Below are positions 1 to 5,765 of a stretch of DNA of 6,904 nt, piece after piece. A program made the translations under genes and the position numbers. A model generated the notes under the pieces. It did not search any database and was not told the origin of the DNA. It was given only the letters and a program-made list of their open reading frames with translations. The stretch comes from Coleofasciculus sp. S288 (GTDB lineage: Bacteria; Cyanobacteriota; Cyanobacteriia; Cyanobacteriales; Coleofasciculaceae), in contig JAIUYC010000200.1 in the NCBI GenBank assembly GCA_020216575.1, forward strand, positions 1 through 6,904, read 5' to 3'. Numbering within the stretch: position 1 is the first letter of the stretch; each line of letters begins with the position of its first letter.

Positions 1-1062
1 AACAATGCCAACCCCAATCATTGACACAAGTAACAGATATTTGTTGTCGGCTGCACTCAACGACATCAAACCCGCAGCACCGCAGAGCAAGCAAAAACTA
101 TGGGTGAGTCGAGGGCTAATCGCATCTGCCAAACGGGGTAAGACAAGCGAAAAGGCTGTACCGACTGCATTGTATGCCGCAATACAAAGTCCTGCCCATT
201 CAATGCCCTGGAGATAAAGCGGCGAAGCTTGGTGGGTGGCACCGAAAATATTTCGGGCAACAGCGGGCGGGAAATAGAGAAAAAAGCAGTATAGGCCCAA
301 CCAGGTAAAGCACTGTACCCAGGCAAGCTGTCGCATGGTTAGCGGCATTTCTTGCAACGCTGTCCAAATTTCTCGGAAGGTATTGATAATACCGCCTCGT
401 TTTGCCTGCTCCTGCTTAAAGGCTTCAAGGTCTTCTGGAGGATACTCCTTTGTACTCAGCACCGTCCACAGCACAGTACCTAAGAAAAAGGCAGCGCCGA
501 CATAAAAGGAGAGTTCCACGGTTAGGGGAATCGTCTGTTCTGGGCTAGTTGTGATGCTGGGGACATGAAAAACATGATTTAAAATCCAGGGGAATGCGGA
601 GGCAGAGACAGAGCCAATGCCAATCAAAAGGCTTTGCATCGCAAATCCTTGGGTTCGTTGGTTTTCAGGTAGCAAATCGCCAACAAAGGCTCGAAACGGC
701 TCCATGCTGATGTTGGCAGATGTGTCTAAAATCCAGAGCAAGCCTGCTGCCATCCAGAGTGTTGAGGAATGAGGCATCAGCACCAGTGCCATTGAAGCGA
801 GAATAGCACCGATAAGAAAGTAGGGACGCCGTCTGCCCAGTGAACCCCAGGTGCGATCGCTCATATTACCAATTATCGGTTGGACAACTAAGCCGGTAAA
901 GGGAGCTGCAAACCAGAGGATGGGAATATGGTGAGCCTCAGCACCAAGATGCTCGAAAATGGCACTCATGTTCGCCATCTGGAGTCCCCAGCCAAACTGA
1001 ATGCCGAGAAACCCAAAGCTCATATTCAAGAGTTGGAAGGCGTTTAAATTTGCTTTTTTCAT
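1..1062 (-). CDS. MFS sugar permease, GPH/SLC45-like (C-terminus cut by window edge)
   Basis: Inner-membrane secondary transporter, probably a cation-coupled sugar (glucoside/sucrose-type) permease. The frame is open for exactly 354 codons from ATG at 1062 to the window edge, with no internal stop. The start is supported by AAGGGGGAG at 1076-1068, five bases before the ATG. The protein begins MKKANLNAFQLLNMSFGFLG. A loop 2-3 signature is visible at residues 66-81 (NMSDRTWGSLGRRRPY), typical of GPH/SLC45 transporters. Hydrophobic segments lie at about 10-30, 46-65, 80-97, 101-114, 140-163, 183-203, 247-268, 286-310, 321-337 and 342-354. A charged cytoplasmic loop lies at about 204-245, between the two six-helix halves. 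Roughly the last two helices are missing beyond the edge. It is divergent from the methyltransferase across 1.5 kb of repeat DNA. Family is confident; substrate is inferred. Confidence 0.9.
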   Translation of the reverse strand, partial: MKKANLNAFQLLNMSFGFLGIQFGWGLQMANMSAIFEHLGAEAHHIPILWFAAPFTGLVVQPIIGNMSDRTWGSLGRRRPYFLIGAILASMALVLMPHSSTLWMAAGLLWILDTSANISMEPFRAFVGDLLPENQRTQGFAMQSLLIGIGSVSASAFPWILNHVFHVPSITTSPEQTIPLTVELSFYVGAAFFLGTVLWTVLSTKEYPPEDLEAFKQEQAKRGGIINTFREIWTALQEMPLTMRQLAWVQCFTWLGLYCFFLYFPPAVARNIFGATHQASPLYLQGIEWAGLCIAAYNAVGTAFSLVLPRLADAISPRLTHSFCLLCGAAGLMSLSAADNKYLLLVSMIGVGIV

Positions 1063-1437
1063 CTCAACTCCCCCTTACACCGTTGCAGGTGTGATTGACA
1101 GCAAGGTCGAAATAGAGGAATTGAGAGTTGATGAGGTATCGCTTAAGACAGAAATGAATCGGGTCAAAACGGTAGAAACTCCAACTATCTGCAAGAGGTC
1201 TTGCACTCTTCTCTTGTGTATTTTCTCCTTCATGCAAGAATTTAGAAATCAACAGTTAAGCTGTGGGAAGATTTAATCCACTTGTCGCTTGATTTGTTAC
1301 CTGGCGACGCAGGTTGATTACAAACTAAATAACCTTAAATAATAATTAATATCTCTACGTCTAACGATAGGTACAAATGCAGAGAGCCTAATTTCATACC
1401 AAAGTACCAAGCTATTCCACGTTTAACTTACAGAGTC
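1063..1437. other. Upstream region of the MFS permease, no gene recognised
   Basis: About 375 bases of leader and intergenic DNA. A minus-strand frame of 62 codons (TTG start at 1252, stop at 1066-1064) ends one base before the permease ATG, but it has no ATG start, no Shine-Dalgarno and no family resemblance that I recognise, so I read it as untranslated leader. The A/T-rich stretch around 1325-1360 could hold a promoter, but no convincing -35/-10 pair stands out on the minus strand. Confidence 0.5.
1068..1076 (-). promoter_or_regulatory. Ribosome binding site of the MFS permease
   Basis: On the minus strand AAGGGGGAG lies five bases before the ATG at 1062. It is the only purine-rich Shine-Dalgarno-like stretch near the start of this gene and settles the start codon. 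Confidence 0.7.
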
Positions 1438-1460
1438 GGGACGGGCAAAATGCCCATCCC
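1438..1460. repeat. Imperfect palindrome, GGGA-GGGCA/TGCCC-TCCC
   Basis: Arms at 1438-1447 and 1451-1460 pair over ten positions with one C·A mismatch, around an AAA loop. It resembles the perfect GGGTGGGCA palindrome at 3328-3346, so both may be members of one interspersed cyanobacterial repeat family. With G/C-rich arms it could fold in RNA, but no gene ends nearby to make it an obvious terminator. Confidence 0.6.
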
Positions 1461-1483
1461 CCAAGATTTTTGTTATAGCAAAA

Positions 1484-1504
1484 GGCAGAGGGCAAAGGGC
1501 AGAA
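1484..1504. repeat. Heptamer tandem repeat GGCA(G/A)A(G/A), three units
   Basis: Units GGCAGAG, GGCAAAG and GGCAGAA follow one another without gaps. A seven-base period is the hallmark of the STRR (short tandemly repeated repetitive) sequences known from filamentous cyanobacteria. Confidence 0.7.
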
Positions 1505-1572
1505 AGGAAAAGATTAACGGGTCAAGATTTCAGTACATAACTTGGAAGGTTAATTGGCAGATAGGGCTTTCA

Positions 1573-1641
1573 GCGATCTGCTTTGCAGCAGCGCTGACGC
1601 TCGTTCCGACGCTCCTTGCGTCGCTAACGCTTCGCTATCGC
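1573..1641. repeat. HIP1-like interspersed repeat with internal palindromes
   Basis: A 69-bp block starts with GCGAT and ends with ATCGC, the two halves of a HIP1-type end. It contains small hairpins CTGCT-TTGC-AGCAG and GACGC-TCCTT-GCGTC, and a 12-bp-spaced duplication of GACGCTC (1596 and 1608). Its GC content is well above the A/T-rich sequence around it. This style of block is widespread between genes in heterocystous and other filamentous cyanobacteria. No coding function is seen. Confidence 0.65.
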
Positions 1642-1707
1642 AAAATCGTCTCAAATACCTAATTTCTCGTTTTCAAATCAGCTAACCTTCAAGTCGTGTC
1701 AAGACTA

Positions 1708-1959
1708 GCAGAAGCCAAGATTGAATTTGGGTTCCCATTCACTAGTTAAGGGTTCGTGTTGCAAAGGCAAGAGAACTCGATACTAACGAACGGGTTCTCG
1801 TTACTTGAATTGGGATTCCCATTTATAATAAACGCTTTCTTCTTCCCAAGAAACATGAAAACATTACTTATGATTGGCAACCTGTTCGTTGAATTCGGGT
1901 TCCCCTTCGCAGCGAATGGCAACCTGTTCGTTGAATTGGGGTTCTCCTTCGTGGCTAAG
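1708..1959. repeat. Degenerate 42-bp periodic array, six periods
   Basis: The core TTGAATT-GGGTTCCC-TTC occurs with starts at 1721, 1805, 1889 and 1931, which are spaced 84, 84 and 42 bases. The last two 42-base units (1876-1917 and 1918-1959) match at 36 of 42 positions, and their first 20 bases are identical. The periods at 1750 and 1834 are too diverged to show the core, although 1750 shares its first six bases with the unit at 1792. Because 42 is a multiple of three, frames stay open on both strands. The minus strand (2027-1746) reads as 14-residue units of the form GNPNSTNRLPFAAK; the plus strand (1756-1995) reads as hydrophobic units such as GNLFVEFGFPFAAN. Neither frame has an ATG start near its beginning or a good ribosome site, so I call it repeat DNA rather than a gene. 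Confidence 0.75.
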
Positions 1960-2086
1960 ACGAAGTTGCATTCAACTATAAGCTGTTGCGTGTAGACTTT
2001 GCCCTGTATCGGATGAGGGGAAAACAAGCGAAAGGCTTAATTGATGTACTTTTTCTCTCGTTCTCTTTTCAACCAAGCTATTAAAT

Positions 2087-2114
2087 CAGTGAACAGTGAA
2101 CAGTGACCAGTTAT
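2087..2114. repeat. Heptamer tandem repeat CAGTGAA, four units
   Basis: Units CAGTGAA, CAGTGAA, CAGTGAC and CAGTTAT run head to tail. This is an STRR-type repeat, with degeneration towards the right end. Confidence 0.8.
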
Positions 2115-2122
2115 CAAGTTTC

Positions 2123-2169
2123 ACACGGGGATGCGAGACGCATAGCGTGTTACCTACCATCTTTGATGG
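2123..2169. repeat. Small palindrome cluster (GATGCGAGACGCAT type)
   Basis: ATGCG-AGA-CGCAT (2131-2143) is enclosed by ACACG (2123-2127) and CGTGT (2146-2150), so it forms a stacked hairpin. It is followed by a second hairpin CCATC-TTT-GATGG (2157-2169). The combination looks like an interspersed intergenic repeat. Confidence 0.5.
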
Positions 2170-2190
2170 GAGCCGTTACTACTCAGGGAT

Positions 2191-2211
2191 TAACTGATAA
2201 CTGATAACTGA
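2191..2211. repeat. Heptamer tandem repeat TAACTGA, three perfect units
   Basis: Three identical TAACTGA units follow head to tail, then a partly matching AAGGTGA. It is a second STRR family, with a sequence different from the CAGTGAA array about 80 bases away. Confidence 0.85.
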
Positions 2212-2220
2212 AAGGTGATC

Positions 2221-2247
2221 AGCTTTGCTGGTGCCGTAGGCGATCGC
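2221..2247. repeat. HIP1-ended interspersed repeat fragment
   Basis: A short GC-richer block starts AGCTTTGCTGGTGCCGTAGG and ends in a full HIP1 octamer (2240-2247). From memory, such blocks recur between genes in filamentous cyanobacteria. Confidence 0.5.
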
Positions 2248-2304
2248 ATTTCCTGACTTTACCGAGGCAAGTTTTGATTAAGCATTGTCGGTTTGGCAAC
2301 CAGA

Positions 2305-2318
2305 TCAGGACTTACGCA
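2305..2318. repeat. TCAGGACTTACGCA motif
   Basis: This 14-mer is one I remember as frequent in intergenic DNA of Nostoc-like genomes, where it can mark the edges of small repeated elements. No inverted partner copy is visible in this window, so no element is delimited. Confidence 0.3.
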
Positions 2319-2348
2319 CTCAAACATTTAAAATGGCTGTAAACCTTT

Positions 2349-2369
2349 GTTCCCCGTTCCCTGTTCCCT
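2349..2369. repeat. Heptamer tandem repeat GTTCCC(C/T), three units
   Basis: Units GTTCCCC, GTTCCCT and GTTCCCT are contiguous, a further STRR-type array with its own sequence. Confidence 0.8.
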
Positions 2370-2606
2370 TTTATAGCAACTGCTAGGGCGGTTAGGACGT
2401 AGACTAAAGGTATGAATGATGGGTGTGTTGATGAACAAGGCAGCAACTTCCCTATAGTCTGGTCGTATTTACCAGCAGGCTAACAACACAGTGGAGTGGA
2501 CAGTAGAGAGTTTTCAGACTTCGTTTCAGTCATGTCTGCCGCCGCTCACTTTAGTCGCGTTATATCGCTTTGCCTTGTGTGTCTGTGTTCTGGCGACAAG
2601 ACGGTC
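2370..2606. other. Upstream region of the methyltransferase, no gene recognised
   Basis: This holds the likely promoter and leader of the plus-strand methyltransferase. I see no clear -35/-10 pair, operator or riboswitch-like fold. Open frames here overlap the methyltransferase in the wrong frame and resemble nothing I know. Confidence 0.4.
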
Positions 2607-2613
2607 AGGGAGA
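2607..2613 (+). promoter_or_regulatory. Ribosome binding site of the methyltransferase
   Basis: AGGGAGA lies seven bases before the ATG at 2621. The in-frame upstream ATG at 2570 has no such site, so this decides the start in favour of 2621. Confidence 0.65.
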
Positions 2614-2620
2614 ATCTCTT

Positions 2621-3238
2621 ATGAGTTTTGTAGAGAGAGTTGTAGCACAATTTGCCCGTCCCACAGGATTTTTTGGGAATATCGCTGGCTTCATCATGGC
2701 GCATAGGCCATCAAATCTTGAACGCAATGAGTGGGCAATTTCTCTGCTGAACCTGCAACCCTCCGACCGCGTCTTGGAAATCGGTTTCGGGCCTGGAGTA
2801 ACAATCCAAAAGATGAGTGAAATTGTGATCCACGGTGTTATTTGGGGTATCGATCATTCTGAAGTGATGTTCAGGCAAGCCTCGAAAAGAAATCAACGCG
2901 CCCTGGAGGCTGGAAGAGTGCGACTTGTGCTCACTTCGGTATCGCAATTGCCCTCCAACGACAGCCCATTTGACAAGATTCTGGCTGTTAATAACTTTCA
3001 GTTCTGGGAGAACAAGACTGACGTGCTGAAACGGCTAAGAGAACAGTTGCACGCGGGAGGAATCATAGCCCTCGTTCATCAGCCTAGAATTCCTGGCGCT
3101 ACAGAAAATGATGTGACTAAAGCAGGAGAAAGGTTTGCACACTATCTGGAAACGGCTGGATTTAAAGACATCAAAGTGGAACGGAAGATGATGAAGCCTG
3201 TTTCGGCGGTGTATGTGCAAGGAAGAAATCTTCAATAA
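2621..3238 (+). CDS. Class I SAM-dependent methyltransferase
   Basis: Soluble methyltransferase of 205 residues that would transfer a methyl group from S-adenosylmethionine to an unknown acceptor. Glycine-rich motif I, VLEIGFGPG, is at residues 51-59. The acidic end of strand 2 is GID at 76-78. The fourth strand region (PFDKILAVNNFQFW) is at 116-129, followed by a post-motif glycine turn HAGG at 144-147. The N-terminus, MSFVERVVAQFARPTGFFGN, with RPSNLERNEW at 29-38, is the lead-in commonly seen in bacterial Methyltransf_11/25-type proteins. The frame is open from an ATG at 2570, adding 17 residues without family character; the ribosome site before 2621 and the start of homology-like sequence favour 2621. 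It stands alone, convergent with the ABC operon and divergent from the MFS gene, so the context does not reveal the substrate. Confidence 0.88.
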   Translation: MSFVERVVAQFARPTGFFGNIAGFIMAHRPSNLERNEWAISLLNLQPSDRVLEIGFGPGVTIQKMSEIVIHGVIWGIDHSEVMFRQASKRNQRALEAGRVRLVLTSVSQLPSNDSPFDKILAVNNFQFWENKTDVLKRLREQLHAGGIIALVHQPRIPGATENDVTKAGERFAHYLETAGFKDIKVERKMMKPVSAVYVQGRNLQ

Positions 3239-3280
3239 GGACGACAGCAGAAGACAGTGCGCTTTTAATGCACCACGACC

Positions 3281-3346
3281 CTCAGCATTCTGAGTATACA
3301 CTCCTAGGAAACACATTCAGGAGTGGTGGGTGGGCATTGCCCACCC
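3281..3346. terminator. Hairpin-rich convergent intergenic region, possible two-way terminator
   Basis: Three hairpins lie in a row between the methyltransferase stop (3238) and the ABC ATPase stop (3419): CTCAG-CATT-CTGAG (3281-3294); a 7-bp stem CACTCCT/AGGAGTG (3299-3305 with 3319-3325, loop of 13); and the perfect GGGTGGGCA-T-TGCCCACCC (3328-3346). No long T-run follows on either strand, so termination is inferred from placement between convergent genes. The last palindrome also looks like a dispersed repeat. Confidence 0.45.
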
Positions 3347-3418
3347 TACTTGTCGTAATACTGCTAGAGGTTACGCTGCTGAGGTTCAACCCCAGTGCTT
3401 GAAAATGTATGTTATGGC

Positions 3419-4582
3419 TCAAGTATTAGTAAAGTAACGCTGCGTTGTAGCTGTTCCATTACTGGGTGTATCAAAATTGATACTCTGGCGGGTTCGTTCC
3501 AGTTCCGGTGAAGAGTGACTTTCGAGGCGATCGCCGGATTGAATGTCAAACCAATGAATATCTTGGAGTGAAAAGGATAAAGTAACATCTTCTCCTCCCC
3601 AGGTTAGATCAGCAGGCAACAGAGCGCGTATCCTCAAATCCGAACCCTTAACTCGAACGCTGATTAGATTCTGCATCCCCAGGTTTTCCACTAAGAATAT
3701 TCGACCTTGAAGGGTCAGTCTATCCTCCGGTTCAGCGAGGCGGACATCTTCTGGACGGATGCCCATGACAACTTGTTGAGGCACTGGCGATAGGTTCGGC
3801 AAGGGAATCCTAAAGTCACCCAAGATTGCATTATTGCCTTCGCAGTTGAGCGTCAATAAGTTCATTTGAGGACTACCAACGAAACCCGCAACAAACTGAT
3901 TTGCAGGTCTGTTGTAGATTTCATGTGGGGGGGCTAACTGTTGCAGACAGCCATCGAATAGCACGGCAACTTTACTGGAAAGGGTCATCGCTTCCGTCTG
4001 GTCGTGAGTCACGTAGACCACAGGGGCTTGCTGCTGCTCGAATAACTGTTTTAAGTCTGCCCGCACTTGCTCTCGCAACAAGGCGTCAAGGTTACTCAGG
4101 GGTTCATCCAGCAGAAAGACATCTGGGTTGCGTACCAAAGCACGACCCAATGCTACCCGCTGCCGCTGCCCTCCTGACATTTGCCCGGGTTTGCGATCCA
4201 TCAAACTTGTCAGTCCCAGCTTCTCAGCGACATCAGACACGCGCCGCCGGATTTCCTCAGACGGTATTTTGCGCAGCTTTAGACCCGCCGCAATATTTTC
4301 ATAAACGGTCATATGGGGATAGAGCGCATAGCTTTGGAACACCATCGCAATGTTCCGCTTGCCTGGTCCTACACGGCTAACATCGCGCCCGTTCATCACG
4401 ATTTTGCCACGGGTGGGCGGCTCCAGCCCCGCAATTAACCGCAGTAGCGTTGATTTCCCACACCCTGATGGTCCCAGCAGGGTGAGAAACTCTCCTTCAT
4501 CCACATCAATGCTAATGTCTTTAACCGGGATCACTTTAGGCGTGTAAGTTTTATTTAGGTGGATCATTTCAAGCTTTGGCAT
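3419..4582 (-). CDS. MalK/UgpC-type sugar ABC transporter ATPase
   Basis: Cytoplasmic ATPase, 387 residues from ATG at 4582, that would dimerise and drive the MalF/MalG-type pore encoded upstream. Visible motifs: Walker A GPSGCGKST (37-45), Q-loop FQ (82-83), signature MSGGQ (135-139), Walker B VFLLDEP (155-161), D-loop SNLD (163-166) and switch histidine H193. The C-terminal half has the TOBE/OB regulatory fold of the MalK class, with MGIRPEDV at 273-280. All catalytic residues are intact. Relatives usually end soon after the FD..G.R element (here FDIQSGDR, 345-352); about 35 further Ser/Thr/Arg-rich residues follow. The frame extends to GTG at 4594 (MIRAMPKLE), but no ribosome site precedes it, and the purine stretch AAGAG before ATG 4582 is weak. 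It is last in the operon, 235 bases after malG. Some such ATPases serve several importers, so it might be shared. Confidence 0.93.
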   Translation of the reverse strand: MPKLEMIHLNKTYTPKVIPVKDISIDVDEGEFLTLLGPSGCGKSTLLRLIAGLEPPTRGKIVMNGRDVSRVGPGKRNIAMVFQSYALYPHMTVYENIAAGLKLRKIPSEEIRRRVSDVAEKLGLTSLMDRKPGQMSGGQRQRVALGRALVRNPDVFLLDEPLSNLDALLREQVRADLKQLFEQQQAPVVYVTHDQTEAMTLSSKVAVLFDGCLQQLAPPHEIYNRPANQFVAGFVGSPQMNLLTLNCEGNNAILGDFRIPLPNLSPVPQQVVMGIRPEDVRLAEPEDRLTLQGRIFLVENLGMQNLISVRVKGSDLRIRALLPADLTWGGEDVTLSFSLQDIHWFDIQSGDRLESHSSPELERTRQSINFDTPSNGTATTQRYFTNT

Positions 4583-4817
4583 GGCTCTTATCACTCATAT
4601 GTGTAAAATTTGTAATGGGTTCAGCTATCAGTCTCTTAATCAAATTCAGATTAGTTTTGAGAGCTAAAGCGGTCGGTTTAAAAAGGTAAAGTGTGAACTT
4701 TTAATTCATGATTATACTCTAACTTTCACACATAATGCTTCCTTCTTGCGACAGACCAATTGATAGCTGAAAACCGACAATTCTTGATTCCAATTGGGAG
4801 CATCCCCAATACGCAAT
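4583..4817 (-). promoter_or_regulatory. malG-malK gap with promoter-like box and inverted repeats
   Basis: On the minus strand TATAAT (4716-4711) is a perfect -10 hexamer, but the sequence 17 bases upstream is a poor -35. It lies between inverted arms GTGTGAA (4691-4697) and TTCACAC (4725-4731), a possible operator. An 11-bp inverted repeat TTCAGCTATCA/TGATAGCTGAA (4620-4630 with 4761-4771) and an 8-bp one, GTCGGTTT/AAACCGAC (4672-4679 with 4771-4778), enclose the area. The AGCTGAT-like arms may be remnants of heptamer repeats. A weak 6-bp hairpin ATTGGG/CCCAAT (4793-4810) lies just after malG, without a T-run. A separate malK promoter is therefore possible but unproven. Confidence 0.35.
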
Positions 4818-5687
4818 TTAGCCTTTGACAGCACCAGCGGTTAAACCTTGGACAATCTTACGTTGGAAGACTAGCACGAGGATCAGCAACGGTAATGTCC
4901 CTAAAATTGTAGCCGCTGCAATTGGACCATAGGGAATTTCAAACACCGATGCCCCACTTAACTGAGCTGTTGCTACGGGGATAGTCTTCATCGATTCGCG
5001 GGTGATGAAGGTCAGTGCGAAAAGGAATTCATTCCACGTAGCAATGAAGGCAAGAATTCCTGTTGTCGCCAGTGCTGGAAGCGTCATCGGCAAGACAATT
5101 TGGGTCAGCATTTGCACCGTGTTGTAGCCATCTACTTTAGCGGAATCTTCTAAATCTTTTGGCAGTTGTTGGAAGAAACTCCGCATCACCAGAATGGTCA
5201 ATGGTAAATTGATCGCGGTGTAAGGAATAATCAATGCCAAGTAGTTATTGCCTAAATCAAAGAATTTAACGACCTCTAACAGTCCCAAAAACAGCAACAC
5301 GGCAGGAAATAGCGTCACGATGAGGATGCTGGCGAGCATGATTCTGTGTCCTGGCAGTCGCATCCGTGCTAAGACATAAGCAGCAGGAGCGCCTAATCCC
5401 AAAGCTAGGACTGTGGAAGTGACAGAGACGAAGGCGCTATTCAGCATATAGGCGGTAAACGGACGCCGGATGAATAGCGATCGATAATGGTCTAGGGTAA
5501 GTCGTCTGGGGATGTAGACCGTAGGAATGGCAGAAATATCAGCATTAACTTTAAACGAAGTGAGCACCTGCCAAAGGATTGGTGCGAGGAAAAAGACAAC
5601 AACTAAAGCGACAGAAATGGGTAAAAGAATTTTCCGCCAGTTAAAAGTTGTTTTCTCTTGGGTGGGTTGATGTGCAACGGTAGTCAT
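4818..5687 (-). CDS. MalG-type carbohydrate ABC transporter permease
   Basis: Inner-membrane channel subunit, 289 residues, pairing with the MalF-type subunit encoded just upstream. The cytoplasmic EAA loop that contacts the ATPase is at 180-200, reading EDSAKVDG...IVLP; the usual EAA is changed to EDS, but the glycine and the terminal ILP-like end are kept. TWNEF at 217-221 and the ending GLTAGAVKG (281-289) are hallmarks of MalG-family permeases. Six membrane segments are expected, at about 20-42, 83-107, 117-140, 149-170, 204-227 and 255-275. Length is normal. The ATG at 5687 has no Shine-Dalgarno; the bases before it are a heptamer repeat array. No better in-frame start exists downstream before the first helix. 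It is 75 bases after malF. Confidence 0.94.
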   Translation of the reverse strand: MTTVAHQPTQEKTTFNWRKILLPISVALVVVFFLAPILWQVLTSFKVNADISAIPTVYIPRRLTLDHYRSLFIRRPFTAYMLNSAFVSVTSTVLALGLGAPAAYVLARMRLPGHRIMLASILIVTLFPAVLLFLGLLEVVKFFDLGNNYLALIIPYTAINLPLTILVMRSFFQQLPKDLEDSAKVDGYNTVQMLTQIVLPMTLPALATTGILAFIATWNEFLFALTFITRESMKTIPVATAQLSGASVFEIPYGPIAAATILGTLPLLILVLVFQRKIVQGLTAGAVKG

Positions 5688-5689
5688 AG

Positions 5690-5738
5690 TTAGTGGTTAG
5701 TGGTCAGTGGTCAGTGGTTAGTGGTTAGTGGTCAGTAG
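5690..5738. repeat. Heptamer tandem repeat T(T/C)AGTGG, seven units
   Basis: Seven contiguous units: TTAGTGG twice, TCAGTGG twice, TTAGTGG twice and TCAGTAG. The paired alternation suggests duplication of larger blocks of two units. The array fills most of the malF-malG junction and stops two bases before the malG ATG at 5687. This is an STRR-type cyanobacterial repeat. Confidence 0.92.
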
Positions 5739-5765
5739 TAAAGAACAACGGACGACTGACCACTA
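5726..5765 (-). repeat. Inverted repeat containing the malF stop codon
   Basis: TAGTGGTCAGT (5726-5736) and ACTGACCACTA (5755-5765) are perfect 11-bp inverted arms with an 18-base loop. The TAG stop of malF is at 5765-5763, inside one arm, and the other arm is part of the heptamer array. In the transcript it would form a hairpin right at the malF end. There is no T-run after it, so it is unlikely to be a classic terminator. Confidence 0.7.

Noticed and set aside
1064..1252. 62-codon minus-strand frame ending one base before the MFS permease start, a possible leader peptide
   Set aside because: It begins with TTG, has no Shine-Dalgarno site and shows no recognisable sequence; more likely untranslated leader.
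1708..1959. CRISPR array
   Set aside because: Units are contiguous and degenerate across their whole length, with no constant repeat separated by variable spacers and no cas genes.
1746..2027. 93-residue minus-strand frame with NPNSTN-type repeats as a gene
   Set aside because: TTG start, no ribosome site, and the opposite strand is equally open because the repeat period is a multiple of three.
2570..2620. Longer methyltransferase start
   Set aside because: The added 17 residues lack family character and no ribosome site precedes 2570, whereas AGGGAGA stands seven bases before 2621.
3901..4380. 159-residue plus-strand frame
   Set aside because: Lies entirely opposite the ATPase gene, whose motifs are all intact; a shadow frame.
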